Shown: in pieces, positions 11,050-24,100 of the stretch
Layout: every line of letters begins with the position of its first letter
How positions within the stretch are numbered: position 1 is the first letter of the stretch
Source: Yponomeuta sedellus
Lineage: Eukaryota; Arthropoda; Insecta; Lepidoptera; Yponomeutidae
Direction: 5' to 3'
Length of the DNA: 64,000 nucleotides
Assembly: GCA_934045075.1 (NCBI GenBank)
Contig: OW203732.1
Coordinates: 2,769,501 to 2,833,500, forward strand
The notes under the pieces: generated by a model
Told to the model about the DNA's origin: nothing
What the model saw: the letters and a program-made list of their open reading frames with translations, nothing else
Database searches by the model: none
Program-made: the position numbers and the translations under genes

Positions 11050-11213
11050 GATAGTTTATTTACTAGGTATAACTCTCTTCGGGCACTACCCGCACTAATA
11101 TCCACATAACCCAAGGTTGATTGGAAGAAAATACTCATTAGTATTAAGCTCGCCTTTGTACAAATATGCTTATTGTGCAATAAAGAATTTTCTAATCTAA
11201 TCTAATCTAAAGA
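11050..11213 (+). repeat. LINE 3' tail with TAATC repeats
   Basis: ACTCTCTTCGGGCACTACCC to GTGCAATAAAGAATTTTC followed by four TAATC units. Confidence 0.55.
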
Positions 11214-11404
11214 AACTATTATAATATTAGCAAGCGCCTCCTGATTTTAAACTACTCTAAGCAAGGAATATGTCATAGGATAAATAAGTCTGTATCCAAT
11301 ATCGTAAAACCGCAAACATTCATCATCTTAGGCAATATGTTTAAAAAAAAATCCTATCTTGGGTAACCAAAAACTTGGGTAGGTTTACTCTATAACCAAC
11401 CGGT

Positions 11405-11640
11405 AGTAGTTCGATGGGTCGAACAGTAGACTCGCAAGCAAGAGACCCAGGTTCGAACCCCAGTGCGGGCATGTATGACTTTGATGACTTGACAATGACT
11501 TTGTTTAATTTTAAATTTGCGTACATTTGCGAATTTGTAGTCGCAATACCACACGCTGACGGCGAAGGAAAACATCACGAAGAAACCTGGAGCTTGGTTG
11601 GCTCTGCACGTATTGACTAGTCTTTCTTGTGGGCTAGGCC
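11405..11640 (+). mobile_element. SINE F/G-like copy
   Basis: tRNA-like head with CAGGTTCGAACCCCAG at 11448-11463, then GAATTTGTAGTCGCAATACC and GAAGGAAAACATCACGAAG. The middle differs from the 33.4-kb copy. Confidence 0.6.
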
Positions 11641-11805
11641 GACTATTATAACCCATCATTATGGTATAGGTGCTAGGCAAGCCTGCAGTATCTGAAACCA
11701 TGTCATTACAGCATCCGAGTGATCCCTTCACCCATCTAGTGTTAGTGAAGATGCCACTGGACGCTATATAAATCATCTCATTATGTAGATGCAGAGGCCA
11801 ATCAA

Positions 11806-11930
11806 ATCCAAACAATTTATTTCAACGTAAACAATTTAAATTCTGTATGCTGAATGTCAATGTACAATGTAAAATGTAAGCCGCTGCCTTCGGGCCGTAT
11901 TGTAGTGGAGAAAAAGGCGGCATGTGCAGA
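11806..11930 (-). repeat. LINE 3' tail copy next to chitinase exon 5
   Basis: Reverse complement of the module at 32870-33000, including the GGCCGTATTGTAGTGG and TTTCAACGTAAA segments. It ends about 25 bases from the exon 5 donor site. Confidence 0.7.
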
Positions 11931-11955
11931 AACGTACTCTATAGCGGACACTAAC

Positions 11956-12135
11956 CTTTAAGCAGCAGAACGAAGTTCTTCTTATCGTCCCCGCCCTTCG
12001 GGTACTCCCAGTCCACGTCCAGGCCGTCGAAGTTTCTGTCCCGCAGGTAGGGTATAGCTGAGTAAATGAAGGTCTGGCGGGCGTAGCGGGTAGCAGACAT
12101 CTCCTTGAACTTCTGCGTGCCGAAGGACCAGCCGC
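11956..12135 (-). CDS. Cht7: Chitinase coding exon 5: active-site exon
   Basis: The 180-nt exon has acceptor ccacag at 12136 and donor GTTAGTGT ending at 11955. The product runs GWSFGTQKFKEMSATRY to FDGLDVDWEYPKGGDDKK and LLLK. D215, D218, D220 and E222 form the family-18 DxxDxDxE motif. Repeats press on both sides: a LINE tail ends about 25 bases beyond the donor, and a SINE A copy starts about 40 bases before the acceptor. The next exon (expected to begin with ELREAFE-like sequence) is not found to the left. Confidence 0.95.
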
Positions 12136-15100
12136 CTGTGGAAGATTTCCGATTTCAGTTCTGCGTTTCAGTGGATTTAGGTGGATCATGTAAGGGACAC
12201 AAACCAGGGGGTGGGCGGCAGCGCCCCCTGCAGTACAATTCCACCGAACTGCGATCCCCAACCCGCATGCCCAGCGTAGGGATTATGGGCATTATCCCCT
12301 ATGATAGCACAACATGGCGCTCTTTAGGGGAGGGCTATGTCCAGTAGTGGACTAGTATAGCCTGACGACGACGACGAGGCTATACATACAAATTCCAGTT
12401 CTAAAGGCGAGGTTGATAATTAAGGTGAAAATTAAAAAAAATACCAATAGTTGCTTTCTTACTCCAAATCATCACCAGCAACATTAAAGCAAATTTGTTT
12501 GTTGGTATAGTTTTTAAGTTCTCCAACTTAGCTATCCAACTTTTTCTAAATAAAAAAGTGTTTTGTTGTTCATTGACTACCTCTCATTTAATTGACTGAA
12601 ATAAACTGTTGTCCCGTTTTGAGTTAAAGAATAAATGGTCAAGTAATGTATAGCTAACCATCTCAACCGTGCCCCAGCGGTGGGGACATACAAGGTGGAT
12701 CTAAGATACTTCTTCTTTTTCAGGCTATATTAGTCCCCTCCCCTAATGGCGCAACGTTGTGCCATCATTGGGGAGTAATGCCCATAATCCCCACGCTGGG
12801 CATGCGGGTTGGGGATCGCAGTTTGGTAGAATTGTACTGCAGGGGGCGCTGCTACCAACCCCCTGGTTTGTGTCCCTTAGTCGCCTTTTACGACACCCGC
12901 GGGAAGAATTTGGGTTGGTGCTATTCTCTAGGCCGACGATCGAAGATACAAAGTGACTCAATTGATTAACCTTAACCAGGCATGGGGAGTGTGACTTTTT
13001 CATTGGTTTTGGACTTTATTTCAAGTTGAAAGGGTTCAATTTAATGTGGTCATTTAAAGTACATTGCTTGGGTTTGGTAAGGTAGCTTAGAAAAGTTCAG
13101 GAACGAAACTTGTCTGCAGGAAGAAGACATAATTAAAACTGTTTTCATACGGATTTATGCTCGTTTATTACATTTTTACAATTTTCCAACGTTTCGGCAC
13201 TTTTTCAGGTGCCGTGGTACCGGATGACTACCACGGGTGACCACGGCACCTAAAAAAGTGCCGAAACGTTGAAAATTGTAAAAATGTAATAAACGAGCAT
13301 AAATCCGTATAAAAACAGTTTTAATTATGTCTACTGCTCGTGTTAACCTTAGAAAATACTAGGAAGAAGACATTTCATGGGTATGGACCAATTTTCCTGG
13401 ATCTCTTCTTAAGGGAAATATAACGAAACTTCGTGCCATAGAGAGTGTATGATAAATGATAATGGAATATAATTTTATTATTAATTAGTCATTAAATTTC
13501 TCATTCAACAATTCATAATTAAGAAAATCTTCGAAGAACACTTCTTCATTGCTTCGATATCAACCCTTGCGTGTCCCCACTATTGGGGCACGGGTCTCTT
13601 CCTGCATCGCAGGAAGGTTAGGCCATACTCCACCACGGGGGCCAAGTCCAGGTTGGTGGAGGGTTGTAAGACAGTGGCGGGTCTTACTGTCAGATGTTAT
13701 CAAGCCGCCCGTGAGGCCTCTGACATGGCATAACGACTGCCATTACATGACAGCCGGCACCAACGGCTTAACTTGCCTTGCAAAGCACGGAAGCGCTAGG
13801 AAAAATGCCATTTGCGGTAGTCACAGGACTGTCACCCATCCTGCACCTAACCGCGCCAGTTGTTGCTTAACTCAAGTGATTGATTCCAATCACTCGGTTC
13901 GACTAGGCCACGAGCGCTTCATTGCTTATAATGCGATAATAATTAATGCCATATTAAAATCTAGAATGTTCAAAAAGTACTGATACATTAACAAAAAAAT
14001 TGAGGATGCTCTTCTACTAAAATTAATACGATCTTTTAACTTATCGTTATCAACCCTTGTATGTCCCCACTGCTGGGGCACGGATCTCTTCCTGCATCGC
14101 AGGAAGGTTAGGCCATACTCCACCACGGGGGCCAAGTCCGGGTTGGTGAAGGATTGTAAGACAGTGGCGGGCCTTACTGTCAGAAGTTATCAAGCCGCCC
14201 ATAAGGCCTCTGACATGGCTTAACGACTGCCATTATATGACAGCCGGCACCAACGGCTTAACTTATCGACACATCGTAATTTATTTCATTAACCAATTTT
14301 CCAAGGCAAAAGATCGCAATAACCTCTGCTGAGTAAGGTCTGTACTAAAGGGAGTCTTTTGAATTTTTCGAACGAATTTTCCTAATAAAATGTTCTTCAT
14401 CTCAATGGTTAAAAGATAAATAATCTTGGTGATTTTATTTCTTTACGACTAAAACCCTTTCAGTCATTCTAGTCATGTTGTACAAAAACGCGTGATAACG
14501 ATGCTAATACATACAATACTTCGTAGAGTCTGTTTATGTGCTTAGTTTACGAGTCAGGAGACTCCTAAACTAAGGTATTTGGATAAGAGTCTTTGATACC
14601 GAAGATGGTTCTTTTCATATTCAATATTTTTCTGTCCTCATATTCCTATCGGATTTTGACGATTGTTATTCTATCCCGTATCTTTTTTGATCATCCGCTC
14701 TTTACACTTCTTTCCGGTATTATTTTTTAAAATCCCTTCGCATGGTTTATCACTAACCCAGTTAAATTTCTGAATTCTTAGTCAGCCAATGCCAGTAATA
14801 AGAGAGTGAAGCACAGTCCAGGCGCCTAAAGCGATTCCTATTAGCAATTTAGTTCATTAACACCAATTAATCTTATTGAATTGAACAGCTACCGAGTTTC
14901 ACAACGCGCCACACGTGACAATGCGGTGAAACTAAACAAAACGCCGTAGTTTCAAAACTAGTGTTGTGCGAGGCATTATGGAACCTATTCTTATAAAGAA
15001 CCTCTTCTATTATTTGTTACCCATCACGCAAAAACGACTAAACCTATAAACGACTAAACGTAAAATTCGCGTTTACAGATATAGACAAAGATCTGAATTG

Positions 15101-18100
15101 CGACGTTGGATGATGTTCGCTGGGTCAGCTAATTGAAATTGAATTGAAATTGAAAAATGGTTTAATTATCGCAAAAAAGAACAAAAACAACTTAAAATTG
15201 ACTAAGTCAATTACATGCTCAGTTAATTTGGTGAATACTCAGTTAAATAACGCTATGCGATAGTAAGGATATGCAAACATGATGTGCAAACATCAACGCA
15301 GCGCTGATTTTCAGCACATCCCGAGTATTTGCTAGCAATTGACACGTTGGTAGCTAGACATGAAACTTGCCAATATTAGAAATAAAAAAATACTTTACAC
15401 AGAATAGGTCTAAAGTAGACTGCATACACACATAACACATTGCGCAAATGAAGCACAATTAAGCAAGTAGGCACTATGATTATTAAGAGTAATAATAAGA
15501 CTGTAAGTAGCATGTGGGTGGCACCACTGGAATCGGAAAATCCCTGAGGAGAGGAAAAGTACAAATTTGTGACCGGCACCCAAGTGTTAAGTAATACGTC
15601 ATCACTGATGATAATAAAGTAATTGATAATGATAGCCACACGGCTGTATGTTAATTGGCGGCCATTGACTAAATGAAATTAAATGAAAAGGTTTTGTTCA
15701 AAGTAACGCAGAAACTGCGTCTTAATGAACGTTACCAGTCAAACTAGGTGACTATTTCAATATCGAGGTTATTTTGGAGAAATAATGGACAATAAAACTC
15801 CAAACTTAGTCTTTTTGAAGTCCTTAATTGAGTCCTAAGTCAAGTATTAATGATTAATAAAGATAATAAAGTAACTGTTGGTGATAGTCAAAACGGCCGT
15901 AGGTTAATTGGCGGCCATTGACTAAAAGCCTACACTCGAGTTTCCCCATTTACGAGTAGACACCAAAGTTAATAATTTTCTCAAAGTTAGTCGAACTATT
16001 GAATCGAATTCAAATTAAAGTAATGTAAAGATTTATTCAATTACCAATATAAGGATACATTTTTGAAATTACTTAACATGATAAAGTGATATATGTAGTG
16101 TGTTTAATGTAGTGAAAAGTGATAGTGATATGTGTAAACAACATAAAGTGAATGCGGATCTTTTTTTTTTTGCGACCTTGACGAAGTGTTGAATTAATAT
16201 TATCAAAATTATTTTTAAGACGTCGTATTACGCTATCAACCCGTCTATGTCCCAACTTCTGGGGCACGGGTCTCTTTCTGCAACGGTTAGGCACCACCAC
16301 GGGGACCAAGTCCGGGTTTTAGCTTCTGACATGGCTTAACGACTGTCATTACATGACAGCCGGTACTAATGGCTTATCGGACCTAGCGAAGCACGGAAGT
16401 GCTCGGAAAGATGCCACTAAAGGTAGTCAAGGAGCGGTCACCCATCCTGCACCTAACCGCGCGTAATGTTGCTTATCAAGTGATGATTCCAATCACTCGG
16501 TTCTACTAGACCACGAGTGCTTTGACGTCGTATCAAATTGTTAAAAATGGAAAAAGAGAAAGATTCAGACGAATTGGGAACCGGAATAAAGTTAATGAAC
16601 CCGGTTCTCATTTCGTTGGTTTAATATGTAGTGTTTAGGAAAATATTTGTTTAAAAAATGAGAGCTTTCTTAATTTTTGAAGCAAGTTCAAAGGGAGCTA
16701 CAATTCCGATCAAACACGCGTACCTATTGTATAAGCCTTTATGTATGTAGTTGTTTCCACCTCTTATGCAAGGGGTGTTTTTGTGTAGGTTTCCCTGAAA
16801 AGAGGTGAAAACGTGGCAAGTACGCTTTGTGCCGTGGGAAAGCGAGCACGGCGGCGGGTTATGCACATTCCGTAGTGTGGTACCGATGTTTGTCGATACC
16901 GATAAAATAATTTTAGAACTAAAACTTTCGTAAGCACATTTTTTTCATGTAGCCTCGATTGTATCCCACTGCTGGGCAAAGCCTCCCCTTTTTTCTTCCA
17001 CTCCTCCCTGTTCATGGCCACCTCCCGCCGCTAGCCCGGCAGAAAGGTCGTGCGGTCGTTCCGCCATCTCCGCTTGGGTCGGCCGCGTTTGCGATATCCG
17101 TCGCGCGGAACCCAGTCAGTGACGATTTGCCCACCTCTCTGGGCCCATACGGCTTAGATGGCGTCACATTACTGATTTAAAACGGATCGAGTTACTAGAC
17201 TATTTGTCGGAAGTGTCCGACCAGGTTTTAAGCATGTTTATGCTTAAATTTTGACAATAGGTTCGTCAGATCCTCAAGAAATGACGTTTTTGTTTGCGTA
17301 ACCGCCGACCACCCTTAGGATAGTACTTTTTCAGGTATTTTTAGGTCGCATTTCTTGTTAGCTGTGTGGTGTCAGCCTAGAGAATAGCACCAACCCAATT
17401 CTTCCCGCGGGTGTTGTAAAAGGCGACTAAGGGACACAAACCGGGGGGTGGGCAGCAGCGCCCCCTACAGTACAATTCCACCGAACTGCGATCCCCAACC
17501 CGCATGCCCAGTGTGGGGATTATGGGCATTACCCCTTATGATAGCACAACGTGGCGCTCTTTAGGGGAGGGCTATGTCCAGCAGTGGACTAGTATAGCCT
17601 GACGACGACGACGATTTCTTGTTGAAATTTTATAGAATCTCCTCACCCAGCCAATTTGAAACGTATAAAGAACCAAATTTTGCACGTTTCTGTATGTTTT
17701 CTGAGATCTTAAGTTTTCTGATTCCTTATCCAATGACTTCATTTGGAGCCACATACGAGTATGCACTTCAGAGGCCTGTGGCTGATAATTTTTTATACTA
17801 TGTATGTTCCTGTTGAGGAACATACACTTATACTACTTACATTACATACATAGCATAAAAATATTATCATGGAATTGTGAAATTAGTATTAGAAGTCTAT
17901 TTTGAAGTCTACTTATACTATAGTACTTCAATTGAACTAAACGCTGCTGATTTCTCAAAATAAAATGTATGATTGTTTAGAATATAAGTTTGATTTTTGA
18001 ACGCACCCATGACGGGCGGAACTACTTAACATCTGGCAGATCGCGTGAAGTGCAAGATAAGTTAAGGATGGATCCCAGTGTTGACAGTGTTGTGGTCGGG

Positions 18101-21100
18101 CGACGGATCGTCCAAAATCGTAAACATCTCTTTTGGTGAGAACGTGGTGCCTTGAAGGTGCATTGTAGGTGGCTTTCAGGGAAAAGAGCCTTTGGGATAG
18201 ACGGGAAAGTCTAGGGATCCCCAGCCTTTCCAGTGCACCCATTCCGAACGGCGCCGGCTGCCAAGTCGAGAGGCCTCGACGAAGACAGACTTTGTAAGTG
18301 CCTTGTTTTCTCATTAGTTTTTAAGTATTAGTATTTATGAGCACTTACCAATAGCCAGAAGAGTCTTCATTTTGGGGTTGGCCTTCTTCAGCGCATTGAT
18401 CCTGTCATAGAGGCCAGTCTTCCCGTCTTTGGTCTCGTCGTTAGACTCAAACGAGCTGAGCTTCCCTTTCTTGAGCCATCCGAAGGCGAAGATGACGTGA
18501 GTGCAGAGTTCCGGCTGGATATCTTCGGGTGTAAATTTGCCGATCTTCGTTCGGTACTGGGACCAGTTTGTGTAGTAGCAAACGATCTGCGGACGAAGGA
18601 AAAAGGTTTGTTAGATTCTAAGAAATAGATTTGTGTGTGAAGAATATTATAATAATATTTGTGGTTTGATGGGAGAAAAATTAACAGCAATTTGAAAAAG
18701 ATACGCTTGCACAGTCCCATATCCATGCGACCGCCTGCCATGCAGGGGCGGCGGCGTCCAACGCAGAGTCGAATAAGAGGCACAAATATGCAGCCATAGG
18801 GCAGGGCTATATATTTGTGCCTTTCGGAGTCGAGACTCTGGGGCCATGGGGTCAGGAGGCGAGACTCCTCTTTAAGGAGATCTCGTCGCGCCTAGTCGAC
18901 GCTTCAGGAGACCCGAGGGCTGGTGCTTACTTTGGCCAAAGAATAAGCCTAGCCATACAGCGAGGCAATGCCGCCAGCCTTCTTGGTACTCTGCCGCCCG
19001 ACAGCGATCTGGCTCAAATATTTTATTTAAATTAGAATGTTTTAGGTTTAGTTCCATTTTTTTCATTAATTATTATTATTATAAATATTTAAGCTATCAT
19101 AATTTTTGTATAATATTTAGCATAACCTCAGAGTCTCAGATTTTTTCCGTATCTATCATGCCACTGCTAATTCCGTGATGCCAAATTAATATGTACCCAT
19201 TTGAAAAATATTGGTAGCCATCATAATAATGATACTAGGAATAAACATAAATTGTCATTTCCACGATACAGACTTGCAAAACTTAAAACATCCTGTGTGG
19301 AACACTGTATACAGTTCTACGATAAGATTCATAAGATAAAATTTAATTGTTACAATACTCTTTCGTCGTCGTCAGGCTATACTAGTCCACTGCTGGACAT
19401 AGTCCTCCCCTAAAGAGCGCCACGTTGTGCTATCATAGGGGGTAATGCCCACAATTCCCACGCTGGGCATGCGGGTGGGGATCGCAGTTCGGTGGAATTG
19501 TATTGCAGGTGGCGCTTCGCCTTTTACGACACCCGCGGGAAGAATTGGGTTGGTGCTATTCTCTAAGCCGACACCACACAGCAATACTCTGTAGCCGTAC
19601 ATATTTAAAATGGTCAGTTATTTGTTCCAACCCCATGGGACAGGCATCGCCTAGTGTAGGGGTCTGTCCCTTTGTACCGATGTACTATTTTACAAGGCAA
19701 TAAACGTTTTTATCTATATCTTATCTTTTAGATCACCGACGCGGTTTAAAAAGTTTGTTACACATATTCTTTGCAATACCAACCGGACTTGGCCCCCATG
19801 GTGGAGTATGGCCTAACCTTCCTACCATACAGGACGAGACCCGTGCCCCAACAGTGAGGACATATAAAGAGTCGATATCGATTCTTTGCAAAAAGTCCTA
19901 TTATAAAATTAAGGATTATTTGGAAGACAAACATGTCAGGTATTCAAATAATGGTTGATACTGTGGACGATTATATCTAGTGTAATATAACTTTAAGTTG
20001 GCCTTTTTTTGCATCTACTTAATGTGATGATTTATACAGCGTCCAGTGGCATCTTCACTCACACTTGATGGGTGAAGGGACCACTAACACGCTGCAGTGC
20101 CTGGGACATTGTTTTATAGATGGTGTAGCTTTAAGTTGACAATTCTGTTAATGAAGTTAAAATCTCTTTTGAATAGACTAAATGCGTAGTTTCTTTGTTG
20201 GTTTTTTCTCCACCAAATCTATTAATTGTGAAAGTAACAGAGTAAACATTTTGTTTTTTTAGTGAACTAGCTGACCCAGCGAACTTAAAACCGCCTAACA
20301 GTTGATTCTTTGATTTTTTTATTTTTCTTTCCGTAAGAACCATCCACGTACTTCAAGGAATATTCTAAAAAAAGAATTAGCGAAATCGGTTCAGCTAGAA
20401 CCGATTTCGCGAGTTCGCGCTTCTAAGTTATGTACTCTCGAGATTTGCGCTTACCAACACATTTAGCGATTCATTTTTATATTATAGATTACATTTTTTA
20501 CTTTGACTATGAATTTACGTTCCTGATAAAAAGTTTTCAGTATCGTTTCATGGCGATAATGTGTAATGAGTACATACTTAATAATATATTTAACGTCTCT
20601 CCTCAAAAAGGTCTCTCAAATTCCAAACACCAGTTTACGAAGGCCAGCCGGTGCACACACTCGCCGCGTGCGTAAAACAATAATGCACTATGCGTCCGGG
20701 TTTCAAGCCGCAAAGCAGTTTTTTTCTTGGTGACAGACAGTCTTTCCTTATAGGTACCCTATTCCAAATAAACACTATCTACAGTTCTGAGGTAAACAAA
20801 CCAATTTAGGGTTATCACAACTCACGTTTTACAAATCTTCTATTGTTTACATGATTATAGCCTTTTACTTGCTAACTATTTATTAACAATTCCTATTGCA
20901 GCATATTTAACTAGAATCACTCAAATAACATGCATATTACCTTGTTATTTCGAAAAACTATAAAAAAATCGACATTAATTTTACGCGACAGCCCTACAGA
21001 AAAAGAAACATGGATGAAATTCAGGTGTGACAAACATTTTGGGAAATTTAGTTTATGTCAACAAGTGAAGTTTAGTCGTTTGTCAATACGTGTATATGGC

Positions 21101-24100
21101 ATAAGTATATAGCATATATGTGTGACAAAATGGCACAAGACAAAAAATAATATAGATTGCCCCCATATCATTGTGAATTAAATCCGATAGAAATCACATG
21201 GGGCCCCATGTGATTTCTGCCAAAAATAAAACTTTTTAAATGGCTGAACTAAATAAAGGTCCTGTTAGGTGAGGCAATTAGTAAAATTACTCCAGCAGCA
21301 TGGCAACGTTGTGTTGAACACTTAATTAAAGAAAAGAAGAAAACGCCGAATTTGTTGGTGTAATGAATAATGTCATGGATGAATTTATAATTCAAGTCTC
21401 CGGAGACACAAATTCATCCTCCTCTTTGGCCAGTGACAGTGATGATTAGTGTGAACATCTGAATTAAAATATATACAAAGAACTTTCGTTTATTGCAATA
21501 TTTGCAGTAGGTCCCAATCTACTCATTTTCATAGTAGCATCTATAGGTACTTATATATATTATAAAGTTGAAGAGTTTGTATGTTTTTTGCTTAAACGTG
21601 CTTAATTCTATTAGGAAAATTATGCGGCATGGCTCGCGTAGATGTTTGTTAAATCTGTGTTTCAAATTTCATATTTCAGTGTTGTCATATGTCATATTAA
21701 AATCGGTTAAGCCTTTCACTATAAAATCATAAACATATGAACATAAAAAAGCATTTTACATTAGTAGGAGGAACGATTATTATTTGTATGAAAACGATTT
21801 CTAGAAAAGGTTGTTAACATCTGCCTTTAAGGTGTAAAGAAGTCGTTGCCTAGCAACGGTTTGTTTATCGCCATTCGTTATCGAATTTGGCTCAGGTATA
21901 GTTAACGATTCGCGATACTCATACAAAATTATATATTAAACGGGTCTAAACGCGATTATTTATTAGGTAAAACGTAATTAACTTAACTGCAAAGTAGGTA
22001 CTGGGGGCTGCAAGTTATGCAAATTACTTCAGCCAGATGTCGCTGCCTGTAATACAGAGAGTATTGTAAAGAGGTTCAAAATTTCACTGATGCCGGTCAG
22101 TCGACCATTAGCTCAGTTGGAAAGAGCGCTGGCACAGATAGCCAGAGGTCGCGGGTTCGAATCCCGGCATGGGTGGAATTTTTAGCCTCTAAATAGCTTT
22201 TTTAAGATGCAGGCATTCCTGGACGAACAAGGGTGCAACTCATATTAAAGTTTTAACTTATATTAAAGCAAAAGCGTGCATTACTTATTGTTCAAAAGTA
22301 TAAGACGTATTCAATCTCACCTTATACCCATCCTTGTCTTTCAGCTCGTCGGTGGCGACGGAGTTGTCGATGGCAGCCGACGACTTCCGACTGGCTATGC
22401 TCGGCCGACCGCGGATCTTTGGCCTGTTGACGCTAGCTGATATGACTTGGTCCGAGGACCTCGATACGCTGGACGTGACTGATGTGGACACTTTCGCCGT
22501 CGGCTTCCTGAGTCTTCTTCTAGCGGCTGCTAGAAGAGAGGAGAAAATGCAATTATTTTTTGGTCCTAAGTTGTAAATGCTGTGAAGTGCTGACCTTACA
22601 TTCGATAGGTCGTGTGTTCGAATGGCAAATTATCATATTGCTTGCTTCTGCCCGCGACTCCGTTCGCGTGGAATTTTGTTATTCAGCAAAATTTTGCAAC
22701 CCCGTTCACTCACTTAAGGGTTAAATTTAGAAAAACGGTGAAACACGTGTTTTATCAATTGTGTTGAAGAGTATTTATTTTAAGTTGAAAATTAGACAGC
22801 AATCTTTATACCTCCCATACAAATTTTGGCAACCCGTTTCGCCCCCCGGGGATTTAACTTCAAAAACTTCGGTCTTATTGCTTGCCTACATTATATACAG
22901 ACTCTTTGTGCAAAATTTCGAAATGAAATGAAATGAAAAGGTTTTATTCAAAGTAGCGCAGATACTGCGGCTTAATGAACGTTACAAGTCAAACTAGGTG
23001 TCCATTTCAAAATCTGGATAATTTTGGAGAAAAAATGGACAAAAAAACTCCAAACTTAGTCTTTTCAAATTCCTTAATTAACAGAATTTACACAGATTCT
23101 ACAAAACTCGTGAATTTTACATGCTTGAATTCCAGACATAATTGTCATCTAAATAATCCTTAATATTATAGTAGCTCTTTTGGCACAAAGTGTACTTTAC
23201 ACATTTTTTGATTTCAGCTTTCTAGGTCCAACGGCTTGGACTGGGCGTTGATAAGTGAGTCAGGAATTTGAATTTAATTTATATAGATTGTACTTTATTG
23301 CACACGATACATTTAACACAACATTACATAAGAAATAGCACGTACATGACTGTATTATGTACATAAAGGTTTGTTTTCGAAGACAAATACATTTGTGAAT
23401 TTGTTGTAGCAACTGTGAAGGAAAACATCGTGAAAAAACTCAAGTACCTGAAGTGTTGACATACGTTGGGCCTTAAAACCAATCACTAATTAGCAGATGG
23501 CACGCGTTGTGATTAAGCCTATTTCTCCAGAAAGTCTGTACCATGCATTTTTTATTACAGACTGCTAAGCTTTCACATTCAAACTTTTATTATCATTGTA
23601 AGGAAAATTTGAAAACCTATTTAGAGGCTAAAAATTCCACCCATGCCGGGATTCGAACCCGCAACCTCTGGCTATCCGAGCCAGCGCTCTTCCAATTGAG
23701 CCAATGGGCGACTCACCGGCATCAGTGAAATTTCGAACCTCTTTACACTATTCTCTGTATTACGTACAGGCAGCGACATCTAGCTTAAGTAAATTGCATC
23801 ACTTACAGCCCCGACTACCTACTTTGCAGTTAGGTTTTTACATCGGAATGATATCACTGTACCCACATGATTATACTATGGCATGGAATCCCGGCATGGG
23901 TGGAATTTTTAGCCTCTAAATAGGTTTTTAAAATTGTCCTTAGCGCGGGTTAGTGCATTAAAAATAAAAATAGTATAAGGAAAATTTGTCCAAATCAAGT
24001 AGTTAGTGCTAAATGCTGACCTTACATTCAACAGATTGTAGGTTAAAATCCCGAAGGATTCGTCTTCTAAGTTATGTATATTTTAAAAACCTATTTAGAG

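Noticed and set aside
11857..12261. 134-residue frame on the minus strand over chitinase exon 5
   Set aside because: It is a different register from the GH18 exon and crosses the splice sites and a SINE.
13549..13983. 144-residue frame
   Set aside because: It is a translation of SINE B; similar RPPTW/YCQ peptides appear at most SINE B copies.
18388..18783. 131-residue frame on the minus strand over chitinase exon 4
   Set aside because: Shifted frame relative to IVCYYTNW and runs through the intron.
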